Positions 26,282 through 34,814 of a DNA stretch of 64,000 nt are shown in pieces. Origin of the DNA: Variovorax saccharolyticus (GTDB lineage: Bacteria > Pseudomonadota > Gammaproteobacteria > Burkholderiales > Burkholderiaceae_C); NCBI RefSeq assembly GCF_030316765.1, contig NZ_JASZYT010000010.1, positions 62,001 to 126,000 of the forward strand, written 5' to 3'. How positions within the stretch are numbered: the first letter of the stretch is position 1; each line of letters begins with the position of its first letter. A program made the translations under genes and the position numbers. The notes beneath the pieces were generated by a model, which saw only the letters and a list, made by a program, of their open reading frames with translations, was not told the DNA's origin and ran no database searches.

Positions 26282-27244
26282 ATGACGACCAAGATCCTTC
26301 TCGCCGCGCTGGCGGCCCTTGCCTGCATGGCCGGTGCGCAGGCCCAGACCTACCCGAGCAAGCCGATCCGCCTCGTCATCGGCTACTCGCCGGCCGGCGC
26401 GGCCGACTTCATCGCGCGCATCGTGGCCGATGCCATGGGCAAGGAACTCGGACAGCCGATCCTGGTGGACAACAAGCCCGGTGCCGGCAGCACGCTGGCT
26501 TCCGGGCTGCTGTGGCGCGCGCCGGCCGACGGCTACACCTTGGGGCTCGCGACCGGCACGCTCTACGGCATCGACCAGCATCTCTACAAGGTGAAGTACA
26601 CGGCGGCCGACTTCACGCCGATCACCCTGCTGACCATCTCGCCGCTGGTGCTGGCGGTCAACCCGAAGCTGGGCGTCAACAGCCTCGGCGAACTGGTCGC
26701 CAAGGCCCGGGCCAACCCGGGCAAGCTCAACTATTCGTCCTCCGGCATCGGCGGCTCGCCGCACCTGGCGGCCACGTCCTTCGAAAGGGCGATCGGCGCG
26801 CCCATGGCCCACATCCCGTTCAAGGGCGGCGCGCCGGCCTTGCAGGCGGTCGCGGCGGGCGACGTCGACCTGTCCTTCGGCACCGCCGCCTCGGTGCTGC
26901 CGCTGGGCAAGCAGGAGGTGGTGAAGATGCTCGGCGTGACCACAGCCCAGCCCTCTGCGGTGGCGCCCGGCATGCCGACCCTGGCGTCGCAGGGCCTGCC
27001 CGGCTTCGACTTCACGTTCTGGTTCGGCCTGTTCGGGCCAGCCAACCTCCCGCGGGAGGTGAGCGAGAAGCTGTTCGCCGCCGCCACCCGGGCGCTGGCC
27101 GATCCCCAGGTGCAGGAGAAGCTGCTGGGCACCGGCAACGAAGCCGCGCCCTCGGCCTCGCCGGCCGACTTCCACCGCTGGGCCACGGCCAGCGGCCGGG
27201 TCCAGCTGGACCGGATCAGGGAAGCGAACGTCAAGGTCGACTAG
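26282..27244 (+). CDS. Bug-family periplasmic solute receptor, copy 4
   Basis: A 320-residue exported receptor starting at ATG 26282 after an AGGAG ribosome site. The Sec signal MTTKILLAALAALACMAGAQAQ is followed by TYPSKPIRLVIGYSPAGAADF, LGQPILVDNKPGAGSTLAS, INP-type loops and MAHIPFKGGAPALQAVAAGD, all Bug hallmarks. It belongs to the plus-strand CoA-catabolic run and could bind the acid handled by the CoA-transferase, giving the module two independent receptors (this one and the ABC receptor at 17942). No tctAB genes are nearby. Confidence 0.93.
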   Translation: MTTKILLAALAALACMAGAQAQTYPSKPIRLVIGYSPAGAADFIARIVADAMGKELGQPILVDNKPGAGSTLASGLLWRAPADGYTLGLATGTLYGIDQHLYKVKYTAADFTPITLLTISPLVLAVNPKLGVNSLGELVAKARANPGKLNYSSSGIGGSPHLAATSFERAIGAPMAHIPFKGGAPALQAVAAGDVDLSFGTAASVLPLGKQEVVKMLGVTTAQPSAVAPGMPTLASQGLPGFDFTFWFGLFGPANLPREVSEKLFAAATRALADPQVQEKLLGTGNEAAPSASPADFHRWATASGRVQLDRIREANVKVD

Positions 27245-27289
27245 CGACGTCTCCAGCCCGCTCCTTCATCATCGCCACCCCGCACCACC

Positions 27290-27994
27290 ATGCCAGACTT
27301 GCCCATCGACGTCTTCTCCTGGCCCACGCCCAACGGCCACAAGGTCCACATCATGCTGGAGGAGTGCGGGCTCCCCTACGCGCTGCATCCCGTGAACATC
27401 GGCGCCGGCGACCAGTTCGCGCCAGCCTTCCTGGCCATCAGCCCGAACAACAAGATCCCCGCCATCACCGATCCCGCGGGTCCGGACGGTGCGCCGATCT
27501 CGCTGTTCGAATCGGGCGCCATCCTGCTCTACCTGGCCTCGAAGACGGGCCGCTTCCTGCCAGCCTCGGACCGCGCACGCTTCGACGTGCTGCAGTGGCT
27601 GATGTTCCAGGTCGGCGGCGTCGGGCCGATGCTGGGCCAGGCCCATCACTTCCGGCTCTACGCGGCCGAGAAGCTGCCCTACGCGATCGAGCGCTACTCG
27701 AACGAGGCCCGGCGTCTCTATGGCGTGATCGAGAGGCGGCTCGCAGCCAGCCCTTTCATTGCGGGCGAGGACTACACGATCGCCGACATGGCGATCTTCC
27801 CGTGGCTGCGCAACTGGGCCAACCAGGGCATCGTGCTGGGCGAGTTTCCGCACCTGGAGGCGTGGTTCAACGCCATCTCAGAGCGACCCGCGGTCCAGCG
27901 GGCTCCGCGGCTGATGGCCGAACTGCGCAAGCCGGTGCGCGACCCCAAAGAACGTGAAGTGCTGTTCGGCAAGACACAATACCTGAAGCGCTAG
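27290..27994 (+). CDS. Glutathione S-transferase, Nu-like (YfcG/YghU group)
   Basis: A 234-residue GST. The N-terminal domain reads IDVFSWPTPNGHKVHIMLEE; the T-P-N-G-x-K-V motif is diagnostic of the Nu class, whose members act as disulfide-bond reductases with glutathione. It continues with FLAISPNNKIPAITDPAGPD (cis-proline) and ISLFESGAILLYLA (ES pair). The C-terminal domain has FIAGEDYTIADMAIFPWLRNW. It lies 45 bp downstream of the Bug gene and is the last gene of this plus-strand module. A strong hairpin follows before the convergent LysR gene. Confidence 0.9.
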   Translation: MPDLPIDVFSWPTPNGHKVHIMLEECGLPYALHPVNIGAGDQFAPAFLAISPNNKIPAITDPAGPDGAPISLFESGAILLYLASKTGRFLPASDRARFDVLQWLMFQVGGVGPMLGQAHHFRLYAAEKLPYAIERYSNEARRLYGVIERRLAASPFIAGEDYTIADMAIFPWLRNWANQGIVLGEFPHLEAWFNAISERPAVQRAPRLMAELRKPVRDPKEREVLFGKTQYLKR

Positions 27995-28010
27995 GGACCC
28001 GTCCATGCGA

Positions 28011-28039
28011 GCGTCTTGACTCGTGGTTCGGAGTCACGC
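28011..28039. terminator. Hairpin between convergent GST and LysR genes
   Basis: TGACTC (28017-28022) and GAGTCA (28031-28036) form a perfect 6-bp stem with an 8-nt loop, extended by GCG/CGC across a 2-nt bulge. It sits in the 82-bp gap between two converging genes, where a bidirectional terminator would be expected. There is no T-run on either strand, so termination would not be classical. Confidence 0.4.
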
Positions 28040-28076
28040 TTGCTGGCATTCGCTCCATTACGCTCCGAGAACGCCT

Positions 28077-29006
28077 CTAGTCTCGGCGTCGCGAAGCTTC
28101 ATGGCGAGTCGTCGCCAACGATTCCAGATGTGCAGCCAGCGCCCTTGCGGCAGGCGACAGGCGCTTCTCGTCGTAGTAGCAGATGGCAAAGCTGCGCTGC
28201 GCCCAGGGGTCGGTCAGCGGCAGCACCTTGAGTCCATACGTCGAAGCCACCGGCTCTGCGACCTCGCGCGGAACGACAGCGATGCCAAGATTGGCGCGCA
28301 CGCAACGCAGACAGGCATCGAAGGTGGAAACCACGGCGCGGTAGCTGATCGACTTGCCGATGATGGCGGCAGCGCGCGCGAGCATCGTATGAACCGCAGT
28401 GGATGCGGGCAGTCCCACGTGGTCGTAGTCGAGCGTGTCCTCGAAGGCGCAGCGCATCTTGCTGGCGATCGGGTGCGTGGGGTTGGCGACGATGGCGAGA
28501 TGATCATTCCGATAGGGCCGCGTCTGCAAGCCCTCGAGATCCGCAGCGTCCCAACAGACCGCCAGGGGTGCCAGCCCCTCTCGCAAACCGGTGACGACGT
28601 CACGGCTGAGCGCTTCCTCGATGTCGATTCGAATCTCCCGATGCTCGGGGACCTGAAGAAAGGAAGCGATGTCGTCAGGGAGGAACTCGGCGATCGATGA
28701 AACCGTGGCAAGAACGCGAACCTGACCCTTGATCCCCTTGCCAAAGGCAGCCATGTCGCGTGCGACCCGGTCCGCACCGGCGAGCATGCCGCGTGCATGT
28801 TCCAACAGGATTTCGCCAGCGCCGGTGATCGCGACACCGCGACGATTTCGTTCCACCAAGACGTTGCCCAACGTGCTTTCCAACTGGGCAATTCGCTTGC
28901 TGATGGCGGAGGCAACGATGTGATGCTGTTCAGCAGCGCGCGCGATATTTCGTGTCTCGCAGACCGCAACGAAGAGCCGAAGACTTGTGAGATCGAGGTC
29001 GTGCAT
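28077..29006 (-). CDS. LysR-family transcriptional regulator
   Basis: A 309-residue regulator. The start ATG 29006 is chosen because MHDLDLTSLRLFVAVCETRN is the canonical LysR opening. The HTH continues IARAAEQHHIVASAISKRIAQLESTLGNVLVERNRRGVAITGAGEIL. The effector domain has LAPLAVCWDAADLEGLQTRP and LRCVRANLGIAVVPREVAEP. The variant 'vasAiSkRI..LE' helix is common in regulators of organic-acid catabolism. It is divergent from the HMG-CoA-lyase-type operon at 29140, with a near-perfect LysR box in the 133-bp gap, so it is the probable regulator of that operon. Confidence 0.93.
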   Translation of the reverse strand: MHDLDLTSLRLFVAVCETRNIARAAEQHHIVASAISKRIAQLESTLGNVLVERNRRGVAITGAGEILLEHARGMLAGADRVARDMAAFGKGIKGQVRVLATVSSIAEFLPDDIASFLQVPEHREIRIDIEEALSRDVVTGLREGLAPLAVCWDAADLEGLQTRPYRNDHLAIVANPTHPIASKMRCAFEDTLDYDHVGLPASTAVHTMLARAAAIIGKSISYRAVVSTFDACLRCVRANLGIAVVPREVAEPVASTYGLKVLPLTDPWAQRSFAICYYDEKRLSPAARALAAHLESLATTRHEASRRRD

Positions 29007-29023
29007 GGGGTAGACGTGGTGTG

Positions 29024-29042
29024 AAGTTCCAAACCGGAACTT
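29024..29042. promoter_or_regulatory. Candidate LysR box, perfect 7-bp inverted repeat
   Basis: AAGTTCC-AAACC-GGAACTT, with the internal T-N11-A pattern (TTCC...GGAA) that defines LysR recognition sites. It lies 18 bp upstream of the LysR start and about 98 bp upstream of the divergent HMG-CoA-lyase-type gene, the normal position for autoregulation and activation. A half-site GTTCC repeats at 29048-29052. Confidence 0.6.
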
Positions 29043-29139
29043 TGCTCGTTCCAATTTACCGCTTTTCACGCAAAGATGGAATGCCTAAAGTCTCCCCCAC
29101 GACGTCACAACCGTACGTCGAGAGCCTGGAGACAACCCC

Positions 29140-30096
29140 ATGACACTTCCTTCCGCCCGCCTGCCGCGCAGCGCCGTGATCCGCGAAGTCGGCCTGCGCG
29201 ACGGCCTGCAGAGCATCGCCACCATCCTGCCGACGGCGCAGAAGATCGAGTGGATCCGCGCCGCCTACGAAGCCGGCCAGCGCGAGATCGAGGTCGGCTC
29301 CTTCGTGCCGGCACGGCTGCTGCCGCAACTGGCCGACACGGCCGAACTGGTGGCCTTCGCGAAGACGCTGCCGAAGCTGTTCACGTCGGTGCTGGTGCCG
29401 AACCTGCGCGGTGCGGAGAGCGCCATCGCTGCCGGCGCCGACCTGATGATCGTTCCGCTGTCGGCCAGCCATGCCCACAGCCTGGCCAACCTGCGCAAGA
29501 CCCCCGACGACGTGGTCGCCGAAGTGGCGAAGATCCGCGCCGCGCGCGACAGCGCGGGATCGCGAACCCTGATCGAGGGCGGGGTCGGCACCGCCTTCGG
29601 CTGCACGCTGCAGGGCAAGGTCGACAAGAACGAGGTGCTGCGCCTGATGCAGGCCCTGCTGGACGCCGGCGCCGACCGCGTGAGCATCGCCGACACCGTC
29701 GGCTACGCCGACCCGGCGATGGTGCGCGAGCTGTTCGAGGACGCCGTCAAGATCGCCGGCGACCGCTTCTGGTGCGGGCACTTCCACGACACGCGCGGCC
29801 TCGGCCTGGCCAACGTCTATGCCGCGCTCGAAGTCGGCGTGGCCCGCTTCGACGCCTGCCTGGCCGGCATCGGCGGCTGCCCGCATGCGCCGGGCGCCAG
29901 CGGCAACGTCTCGACCGAGGACCTGGCCTACATGCTCGCCAGCATGGGCATCGCGACCGGCATCGGCATCGACCGTCTGCTGGCGCTGCGTGCGCAGGTC
30001 GCGCAGTGGCTCGCCGGCGAGACGCTTCATGGATCGCTCTGGCAGGCCGGCCTGCCCAAGACCTTCGGCCTCGCGGCTCAAGCCGTATCAGCCTGA
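29140..30096 (+). CDS. Hydroxymethylglutaryl-CoA lyase family protein
   Basis: A 318-residue TIM-barrel lyase of the HMGL-like family. It starts LPRSAVIREVGLRDGLQSIA (catalytic E..LRDG.Q metal and base motif), has TLIEGGVGTAFGCTLQGKVD, VSIADTVGYADPAMV, the metal histidines in FWCGHFHDTRGLGLANV, and the cysteine signature loop CLAGIGGCPHAPGASGNVST. Characterised relatives cleave HMG-CoA to acetyl-CoA and acetoacetate; others cleave related 3-hydroxy-acyl-CoA esters. The CoA-transferase gene 19 bp downstream would supply the CoA ester. The enzyme is cytoplasmic and metal-dependent (Mg2+ or Mn2+). Confidence 0.92.
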   Translation: MTLPSARLPRSAVIREVGLRDGLQSIATILPTAQKIEWIRAAYEAGQREIEVGSFVPARLLPQLADTAELVAFAKTLPKLFTSVLVPNLRGAESAIAAGADLMIVPLSASHAHSLANLRKTPDDVVAEVAKIRAARDSAGSRTLIEGGVGTAFGCTLQGKVDKNEVLRLMQALLDAGADRVSIADTVGYADPAMVRELFEDAVKIAGDRFWCGHFHDTRGLGLANVYAALEVGVARFDACLAGIGGCPHAPGASGNVSTEDLAYMLASMGIATGIGIDRLLALRAQVAQWLAGETLHGSLWQAGLPKTFGLAAQAVSA

Positions 30097-30115
30097 ACAA
30101 CCGGGAACCCACTTC

Positions 30116-31270
30116 ATGACCACCGCTGCCAATCCCCTCCCCCTCGCCGGCGTCCGCGTGCTCGAGTTCACCCACATGGTGATGGGCCCGACCTGCGGCA
30201 TGATCCTCGCCGACCTCGGCGCCGAAGTCATCAAGGTCGAGCCGCCGGGCGGCGACAAGACCCGCAAGCTGCCGGGCCTGGGCATCGGCTTCTTCCGCTC
30301 CTTCAACCGCAACAAGAAGAGCGTGGTGATCGACATCGGCACCGACGAAGGCCGCGCCACCGCGGCCGAGCTGGCGGGCCAGTGCGATGTCGTGCTGGAG
30401 AACTTCCGACCCGGGCTGATGGCCAGCTTCGGGCTCGACTACGAGACCTTGTCGAAGAAATACCCGCGCCTGATCTACGTCACGCACAAGGGCTTCCTGC
30501 CCGGCCCGTACGAAAACCGCCTGGCACTCGACGAGGTGGTGCAGATGATGGGCGGGCTGTCTTACATGACCGGCCCGGTCGGCCGGCCGCTGCGCGCCGG
30601 CACCTCGGTCAACGACATCATGGGCGGCATGTTCGGCGCCATCGGCGTGCTGGCCGCGCTGCGCGAGCGCGACCTGACCGGCAAGGGCCAGGAAGTGCAG
30701 AGCGCGCTGTTCGAGAACTGCGTGTTCCTGTCGTCGCAGCACATGCAGCAGTACGCGATGACCGGCGAGCCGCCGCCGCCGATGCCCTCGCGGGTGTCGG
30801 CCTGGAGCGTGTACGACGTCTTCACGCTGGCCGATGGCGAGCAGCTCTTCATCGGCGCGGTCAGCGACAAGCAGTTCCTGACGCTGTGCCGCGTGATCGA
30901 GGCGCCCGAGCTGGCGGCCGATCCGGCGCTGGCCAACAACGCGCTGCGCGTCGCCGTCCGTCCCGCACTGCTGGCTAAGCTGGGAGAAAACCTCAAGCAC
31001 CACCGCGTCGAGGAGCTTTCGCCGAAGCTCGAAGCGGCCGGCATTCCCTACGCGCCGATCATGCGACCCGACCAGCTGGTCAACGACCCGCACCTGAAGG
31101 CCAGCGGCGGCCTGGTGCCGATGGAATGCGAGGACGGCGAGACCACCGACGTCGTGCTGCTGCCGCTGCTGATGGGCGGCCGCCGCCCCGGCGTGCGGCA
31201 TGCGCTGCCGAGCGTGGGTCAACACACCGAGGAGATCCTCGCCGGTCTGCCGAGCCACGTTCCCGCCTGA
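30116..31270 (+). CDS. Family III CoA-transferase (CaiB/BaiF type)
   Basis: A 384-residue enzyme starting at ATG 30116 (MTTAANPLPLAGVRVLEFTH). It has MGPTCGMILADLGAEVIKVEPPGGDKTR, FRSFNRNKKSVVIDIGTDEG, CDVVLENFRPGLMASFGLDYE, and the catalytic aspartate in NRLALDEVVQMMGGLSYMTG. It is only distantly similar to the CoA-transferase at 23505. Between an HMG-CoA-lyase homologue and a Bug receptor it most likely activates a branched hydroxy-dicarboxylate with CoA so that the lyase can split it; the exact acid is inferred, not shown. Confidence 0.93.
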   Translation: MTTAANPLPLAGVRVLEFTHMVMGPTCGMILADLGAEVIKVEPPGGDKTRKLPGLGIGFFRSFNRNKKSVVIDIGTDEGRATAAELAGQCDVVLENFRPGLMASFGLDYETLSKKYPRLIYVTHKGFLPGPYENRLALDEVVQMMGGLSYMTGPVGRPLRAGTSVNDIMGGMFGAIGVLAALRERDLTGKGQEVQSALFENCVFLSSQHMQQYAMTGEPPPPMPSRVSAWSVYDVFTLADGEQLFIGAVSDKQFLTLCRVIEAPELAADPALANNALRVAVRPALLAKLGENLKHHRVEELSPKLEAAGIPYAPIMRPDQLVNDPHLKASGGLVPMECEDGETTDVVLLPLLMGGRRPGVRHALPSVGQHTEEILAGLPSHVPA

Positions 31271-31300
31271 TACCCACCCCAAAACTCACGGAGACAAACC

Positions 31301-32281
31301 ATGAACCTCAGGATCCAGCGTCGCGGCATGACCGCACTCATCGCCGCCACCCTTGCACTCAGCGCATCGTGCGGCTTTGCCCAGGGCTCCGACAAGCCGT
31401 TGCGCCTCGTGCTGCCGGTGGGTGCCGGCTCGGGCGTCGACACCATCATGCGGGCCGCCACACCCTCGCTCACCAAGGCGCTCGGCGGGCAGGCGGTGGT
31501 GATCGAGAACCTGCCCGGCGCAGGGGGCATCACCGGAACCAGCGTCGTCGTTCGCGCGACGCCCGATGGCCAGACGCTCGGCGTGGTCTCGAACAACCAC
31601 GTGGTCAATCCAAGCGTCTTCAAGAAGATGCCCTTCGACGCGATCAATGACATCACGCCGATCTCGGTCGTTGGCGAAACCCCCTTCGTGCTGGTCGTGA
31701 ACCCGAAGGTGCCGGCGAAGAACGCCAAGGAGCTCCAGGCGCTGCTCAAGGCCAAGCCCGACGGCTACAACTATGCGTCCTCCGGCAACGGCACCATCAT
31801 CCACCTGGCCGGCGCGATGTTCATGGACGCGGCCGGCGTCGACGTGCGCCACATCCCGTACAAGGGCGTTGGCCCGATGGTGGCCGACATCATCGGCGGC
31901 CAGGTCGAGATGGGCGTCGTCGCCCTGCCCGCGGTGCAGGGCCAGCTCAAGAGCGGCCAGCTGCGCGCCATCGGCGTGATGGGCAGCAGCCGCGTCCCCT
32001 CCCTGCCAGACCTGCCGACCATCGCCGAACAAGGCTTCCCGACGGTCGACGTCGGGGGTTGGTTTGCTGTCGTCGGCCCGGCCAAGATGCCGCCGGCCGA
32101 GGTGAAGCGCCTCCATGCCGCGATCGTCGCCGCCTTCAACACGCCGGAAACCAAGGAAGCGATGGCCAAGCAGGAGAACATCATCAAGCCCATGACGCCA
32201 GAGGCCTCCGCCCAGTACTTCAAGTCCGAGCAGGAGCGCTACGCCAAGCTGGTCAAGAAGGCCAACATCGTGGCGGACTGA
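31301..32281 (+). CDS. Bug-family periplasmic solute receptor, copy 5
   Basis: A 326-residue exported receptor. Signal peptide MNLRIQRRGMTALIAATLAL ... CGFAQG; the mature N-terminus is SDKPLRLVLPVGAGSGVDTI, slightly off the usual 'PxrPi.lvvP'. Then LGGQAVVIENLPGAGGITGT, VNPKVPAKNAKELQALLKAK and VRHIPYKGVGPMVADIIGG. A tight ribosome site (GGAG) precedes the ATG. It is third in the LysR-linked operon and probably imports or senses the acid used by the CoA-transferase/lyase pair. Confidence 0.93.
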   Translation: MNLRIQRRGMTALIAATLALSASCGFAQGSDKPLRLVLPVGAGSGVDTIMRAATPSLTKALGGQAVVIENLPGAGGITGTSVVVRATPDGQTLGVVSNNHVVNPSVFKKMPFDAINDITPISVVGETPFVLVVNPKVPAKNAKELQALLKAKPDGYNYASSGNGTIIHLAGAMFMDAAGVDVRHIPYKGVGPMVADIIGGQVEMGVVALPAVQGQLKSGQLRAIGVMGSSRVPSLPDLPTIAEQGFPTVDVGGWFAVVGPAKMPPAEVKRLHAAIVAAFNTPETKEAMAKQENIIKPMTPEASAQYFKSEQERYAKLVKKANIVAD

Positions 32282-32306
32282 GCCGCGGAAGCTCCGAAAG
32301 ACCGAC

Positions 32307-32369
32307 ATGGCCCTCTACAGCATCGGCGGCAAGATGCCGCAAGTCGCGCAGTTGCTACGCGTCGACTGA
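32307..32369 (+). pseudogene. 20-codon remnant resembling the N-terminus of a gamma-class carbonic anhydrase-like protein
   Basis: A short frame, MALYSIGGKMPQVAQLLRVD then TGA, lies in the 114-bp gap before the HPPD gene. The first 14 residues (M-A-L-Y-x-I-G-G-x-x-P-x-V) match the opening of gamma-carbonic-anhydrase/hexapeptide proteins, which continue with about 160 residues of left-handed beta-helix. Here the match ends abruptly after PQVA. The ribosome site is weak. It is probably the scar of a truncated gene; a functional leader peptide is possible but less likely. Confidence 0.5.
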
Positions 32370-32395
32370 ACCCTCACCACTCCAGGAAGAATGCA

Positions 32396-33481
32396 ATGAC
32401 CGATCTGTTCGACAACCCGATGGGCCTGATGGGCTTCGAATTCGTCGAGTTCGCCTCGCCCACGCCCGACACGCTGGAGCCCTTCTTCGAGAAGCTCGGA
32501 TTCACCCTGGTGGCGAAGCACCGCTCCAAGGACGTGGTGCTGTACCGCCAGGGCGACATCAACTTCATCGTCAACCGCGAGCCCAACAGCCCGGCGGCCT
32601 ACTTCGCGGCCGAGCACGGTCCCTCGGCCTGCGGCATGGCGTTTCGCGTCAAGGATTCGCACAAGGCGTACTCGCGCGCGCTCGCGCTGGGCGCCCAGCC
32701 GATCGAGATCGCCACCGGCCCGATGGAGCTGCGCCTGCCGGCCATCAAGGGCATCGGCGGCGCGCCGCTGTACCTGATCGACCGCTTCGAGGACGGCAAG
32801 TCGATCTACGACATCGACTTCGAGTTCATCGAAGGCGTGGAGCGCCATCCCGCCGGCCACGGCCTGAAGCTGATCGACCACCTGACCCACAACGTCTACC
32901 GCGGGCGCATGGCCTTCTGGGCCAACTTCTACGAGAAGCTGTTCAACTTCCGCGAGATCCGCTACTTCGACATCCAGGGCGAGTACACGGGCCTGACCTC
33001 GAAGGCGCTGACCGCGCCGGACGGCAAGATCCGCATCCCGCTCAACGAGGAGTCGGCCAAGGGCTCGGGCCAGATCGAGGAGTACCTGATGAAGTTCAAC
33101 GGCGAGGGCATCCAGCACATCGCGCTGCTGAGCGACAACCTGATCGACACCATCGACCAGTTGGGCCTGGCCGGCGTGCCGCTGATGACCGCGCCCAACG
33201 ACGTCTACTACGAGATGCTGGAGACGCGGCTGCCCGGCCACGGCGAGCCGGTAGGCGAACTGCAGGCGCGCGGCATCCTGCTGGACGGCACCACCGAGGG
33301 CGGCACGCCGCGCCTCTTGCTGCAGATCTTCTCCGAGACGGCCTTCGGCGGCCCGGTGTTCTTCGAGTTCATCCAGCGCAAGGGCGACTACAGCGAGGGC
33401 TTCGGCGAGGGCAACTTCAAGGCGCTGTTCCAGTCGATCGAGCGCGACCAGGTGCGCCGCGGCGTGCTGCAGGCGGACTGA
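32396..33481 (+). CDS. hppD: 4-hydroxyphenylpyruvate dioxygenase
   Basis: A 361-residue two-domain Fe(II) dioxygenase. The N-terminal vicinal-oxygen-chelate domain begins LMGFEFVEFASPTPDTLEPFF. The catalytic domain supplies the three iron ligands: histidine 162 in IDHLTHNVYRG, histidine in EGIQHIALLSDNL, and glutamate in PVFFEFIQRKGDYSEGFGEG near residue 340. The C-terminal NFKALFQSIERDQVRRG is typical. It converts 4-hydroxyphenylpyruvate to homogentisate in tyrosine and phenylalanine breakdown. The ATG follows CCAGGAAGA. It lies 33 bp upstream of fumarylacetoacetase, but the homogentisate dioxygenase and maleylacetoacetate isomerase genes needed between the two reactions are not in this window. 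Confidence 0.97.
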   Translation: MTDLFDNPMGLMGFEFVEFASPTPDTLEPFFEKLGFTLVAKHRSKDVVLYRQGDINFIVNREPNSPAAYFAAEHGPSACGMAFRVKDSHKAYSRALALGAQPIEIATGPMELRLPAIKGIGGAPLYLIDRFEDGKSIYDIDFEFIEGVERHPAGHGLKLIDHLTHNVYRGRMAFWANFYEKLFNFREIRYFDIQGEYTGLTSKALTAPDGKIRIPLNEESAKGSGQIEEYLMKFNGEGIQHIALLSDNLIDTIDQLGLAGVPLMTAPNDVYYEMLETRLPGHGEPVGELQARGILLDGTTEGGTPRLLLQIFSETAFGGPVFFEFIQRKGDYSEGFGEGNFKALFQSIERDQVRRGVLQAD

Positions 33482-33514
33482 GGTCCGACCCTGCACGCCA
33501 ACGAGGAACCCGCC

Positions 33515-34789
33515 ATGGCACTCAACACCGACACCACGCACGATGCGAGCCTGCAAAGTTGGCTCGAATCGGCCAACGACCCGGCGACCGACTTTCCGAT
33601 CCAGAACCTTCCGTTCGGTCGCTTCCGGCGCGAGGACGATGACGGCCTGTGCATCGGTGTTGCCATCGGCGACCAGGTGCTTGACCTGCGCCGCGTCGGC
33701 CTCGTCCAGAACGCCCAGATGAATCAGCTGATGCGGCTCCCTCGAGAGGCACGTCAGATCCTCAGGCAAGCGATCTCCGAAGGCTTGCGCCAAGAAAGCG
33801 CGCAGGAGGGCAAGTTCCGCGCTGCGCTGGTGCCCCAATCGGAAGTCAAGATGGGATTGCCCTGCGAGATCGGCGACTACACCGACTTCTACACGAGCAT
33901 CCATCACGCCACTACCGTCGGAAAGCAGTTTCGCCCCGACAACCCCTTGCTGCCCAACTACAAATGGGTGCCCATCGGCTACCACGGCAGGGCCTCGTCG
34001 ATCTTCGCCAGCGGGCACAGCTTCCCGAGGCCGTTGGGCCAGACGAAGTCACCGGACGCGGAGATCCCGACTTTCGGACCGTGCCGGCGCCTGGACTACG
34101 AATTGGAACTCGGCATCTTCATCTCTCGGCCCAACATCGCGGGCGACCGCATCCCGATGTCCTCGGCCGAAGAGCACGTGTTCGGAATCTCCCTCTTCAA
34201 TGACTGGAGCGCTCGCGACATCCAGGGCTGGGAGTACCAGCCGCTCGGCCCCTTTCTCTCGAAGAACTTCGCCAGCACGCTGTCGCCGTGGATCGTGACG
34301 ATGGATGCCCTCGAGCCCTTCCGCAAGGCCTTCGCCCACCCCCCCGGCGATCCGCAGCCGCTTCCCTACCTGGATTCGCCGGCCAACCGTGAAGGCGGTG
34401 CCATCGACATCGAACTCGAGGTCTGGCTGCAGACCCCTGCGATGAAGGCAGACGGTTCACCGGGCGAACGCCTCATGACGTCCAACTATGCGGATGCCTA
34501 CTGGACAGTGGCGCAGATGGTCGCGCACCACACTGCCAACGGCTGCAATTTGCGAGCCGGCGACCTCTTCGGTTCTGGCACGCTGTCCGGCCCTGACGTC
34601 GGACAGGGCGGCTCTCTTCTGGAACTCAGTGATGGAGGCAAGAAGCCGGTCAAGCTGGCCAATGGTGAAGCCCGCACTTTCCTGGAGGACGGCGACACCG
34701 TTATCTTGCGCGGCTACTGCCGGAGGGAAGGCTTCCGGCGTATCGGATTCGGCGAATGCCGCGGCACCGTCGCCCCGGCTCGTCCGTGA
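33515..34789 (+). CDS. fahA: Fumarylacetoacetase
   Basis: A 424-residue enzyme of the full-length eukaryote-like fumarylacetoacetase type. The small N-terminal SH3-like domain contains FPIQNLPFGRFRREDDDGLCIGVAIGD. The catalytic domain has IGDYTDFYTSIHHATTVGKQF, with the DFY metal/substrate residues and catalytic histidine, WVPIGYHGRASSIFASGHSF, YELELGIFISRPN, LFNDWSARDIQGWEYQPLGPFLSKNFASTLSPWIV and GDLFGSGTLSGPD. It cleaves fumarylacetoacetate to fumarate and acetoacetate, the last step of the homogentisate route. Codon choice is visibly less G/C-biased at third positions than in the HPPD gene upstream, which may reflect a different origin. Confidence 0.96.
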   Translation: MALNTDTTHDASLQSWLESANDPATDFPIQNLPFGRFRREDDDGLCIGVAIGDQVLDLRRVGLVQNAQMNQLMRLPREARQILRQAISEGLRQESAQEGKFRAALVPQSEVKMGLPCEIGDYTDFYTSIHHATTVGKQFRPDNPLLPNYKWVPIGYHGRASSIFASGHSFPRPLGQTKSPDAEIPTFGPCRRLDYELELGIFISRPNIAGDRIPMSSAEEHVFGISLFNDWSARDIQGWEYQPLGPFLSKNFASTLSPWIVTMDALEPFRKAFAHPPGDPQPLPYLDSPANREGGAIDIELEVWLQTPAMKADGSPGERLMTSNYADAYWTVAQMVAHHTANGCNLRAGDLFGSGTLSGPDVGQGGSLLELSDGGKKPVKLANGEARTFLEDGDTVILRGYCRREGFRRIGFGECRGTVAPARP

Positions 34790-34814
34790 GGCAGGAGACA
34801 CCGAGTCCAGCCGA

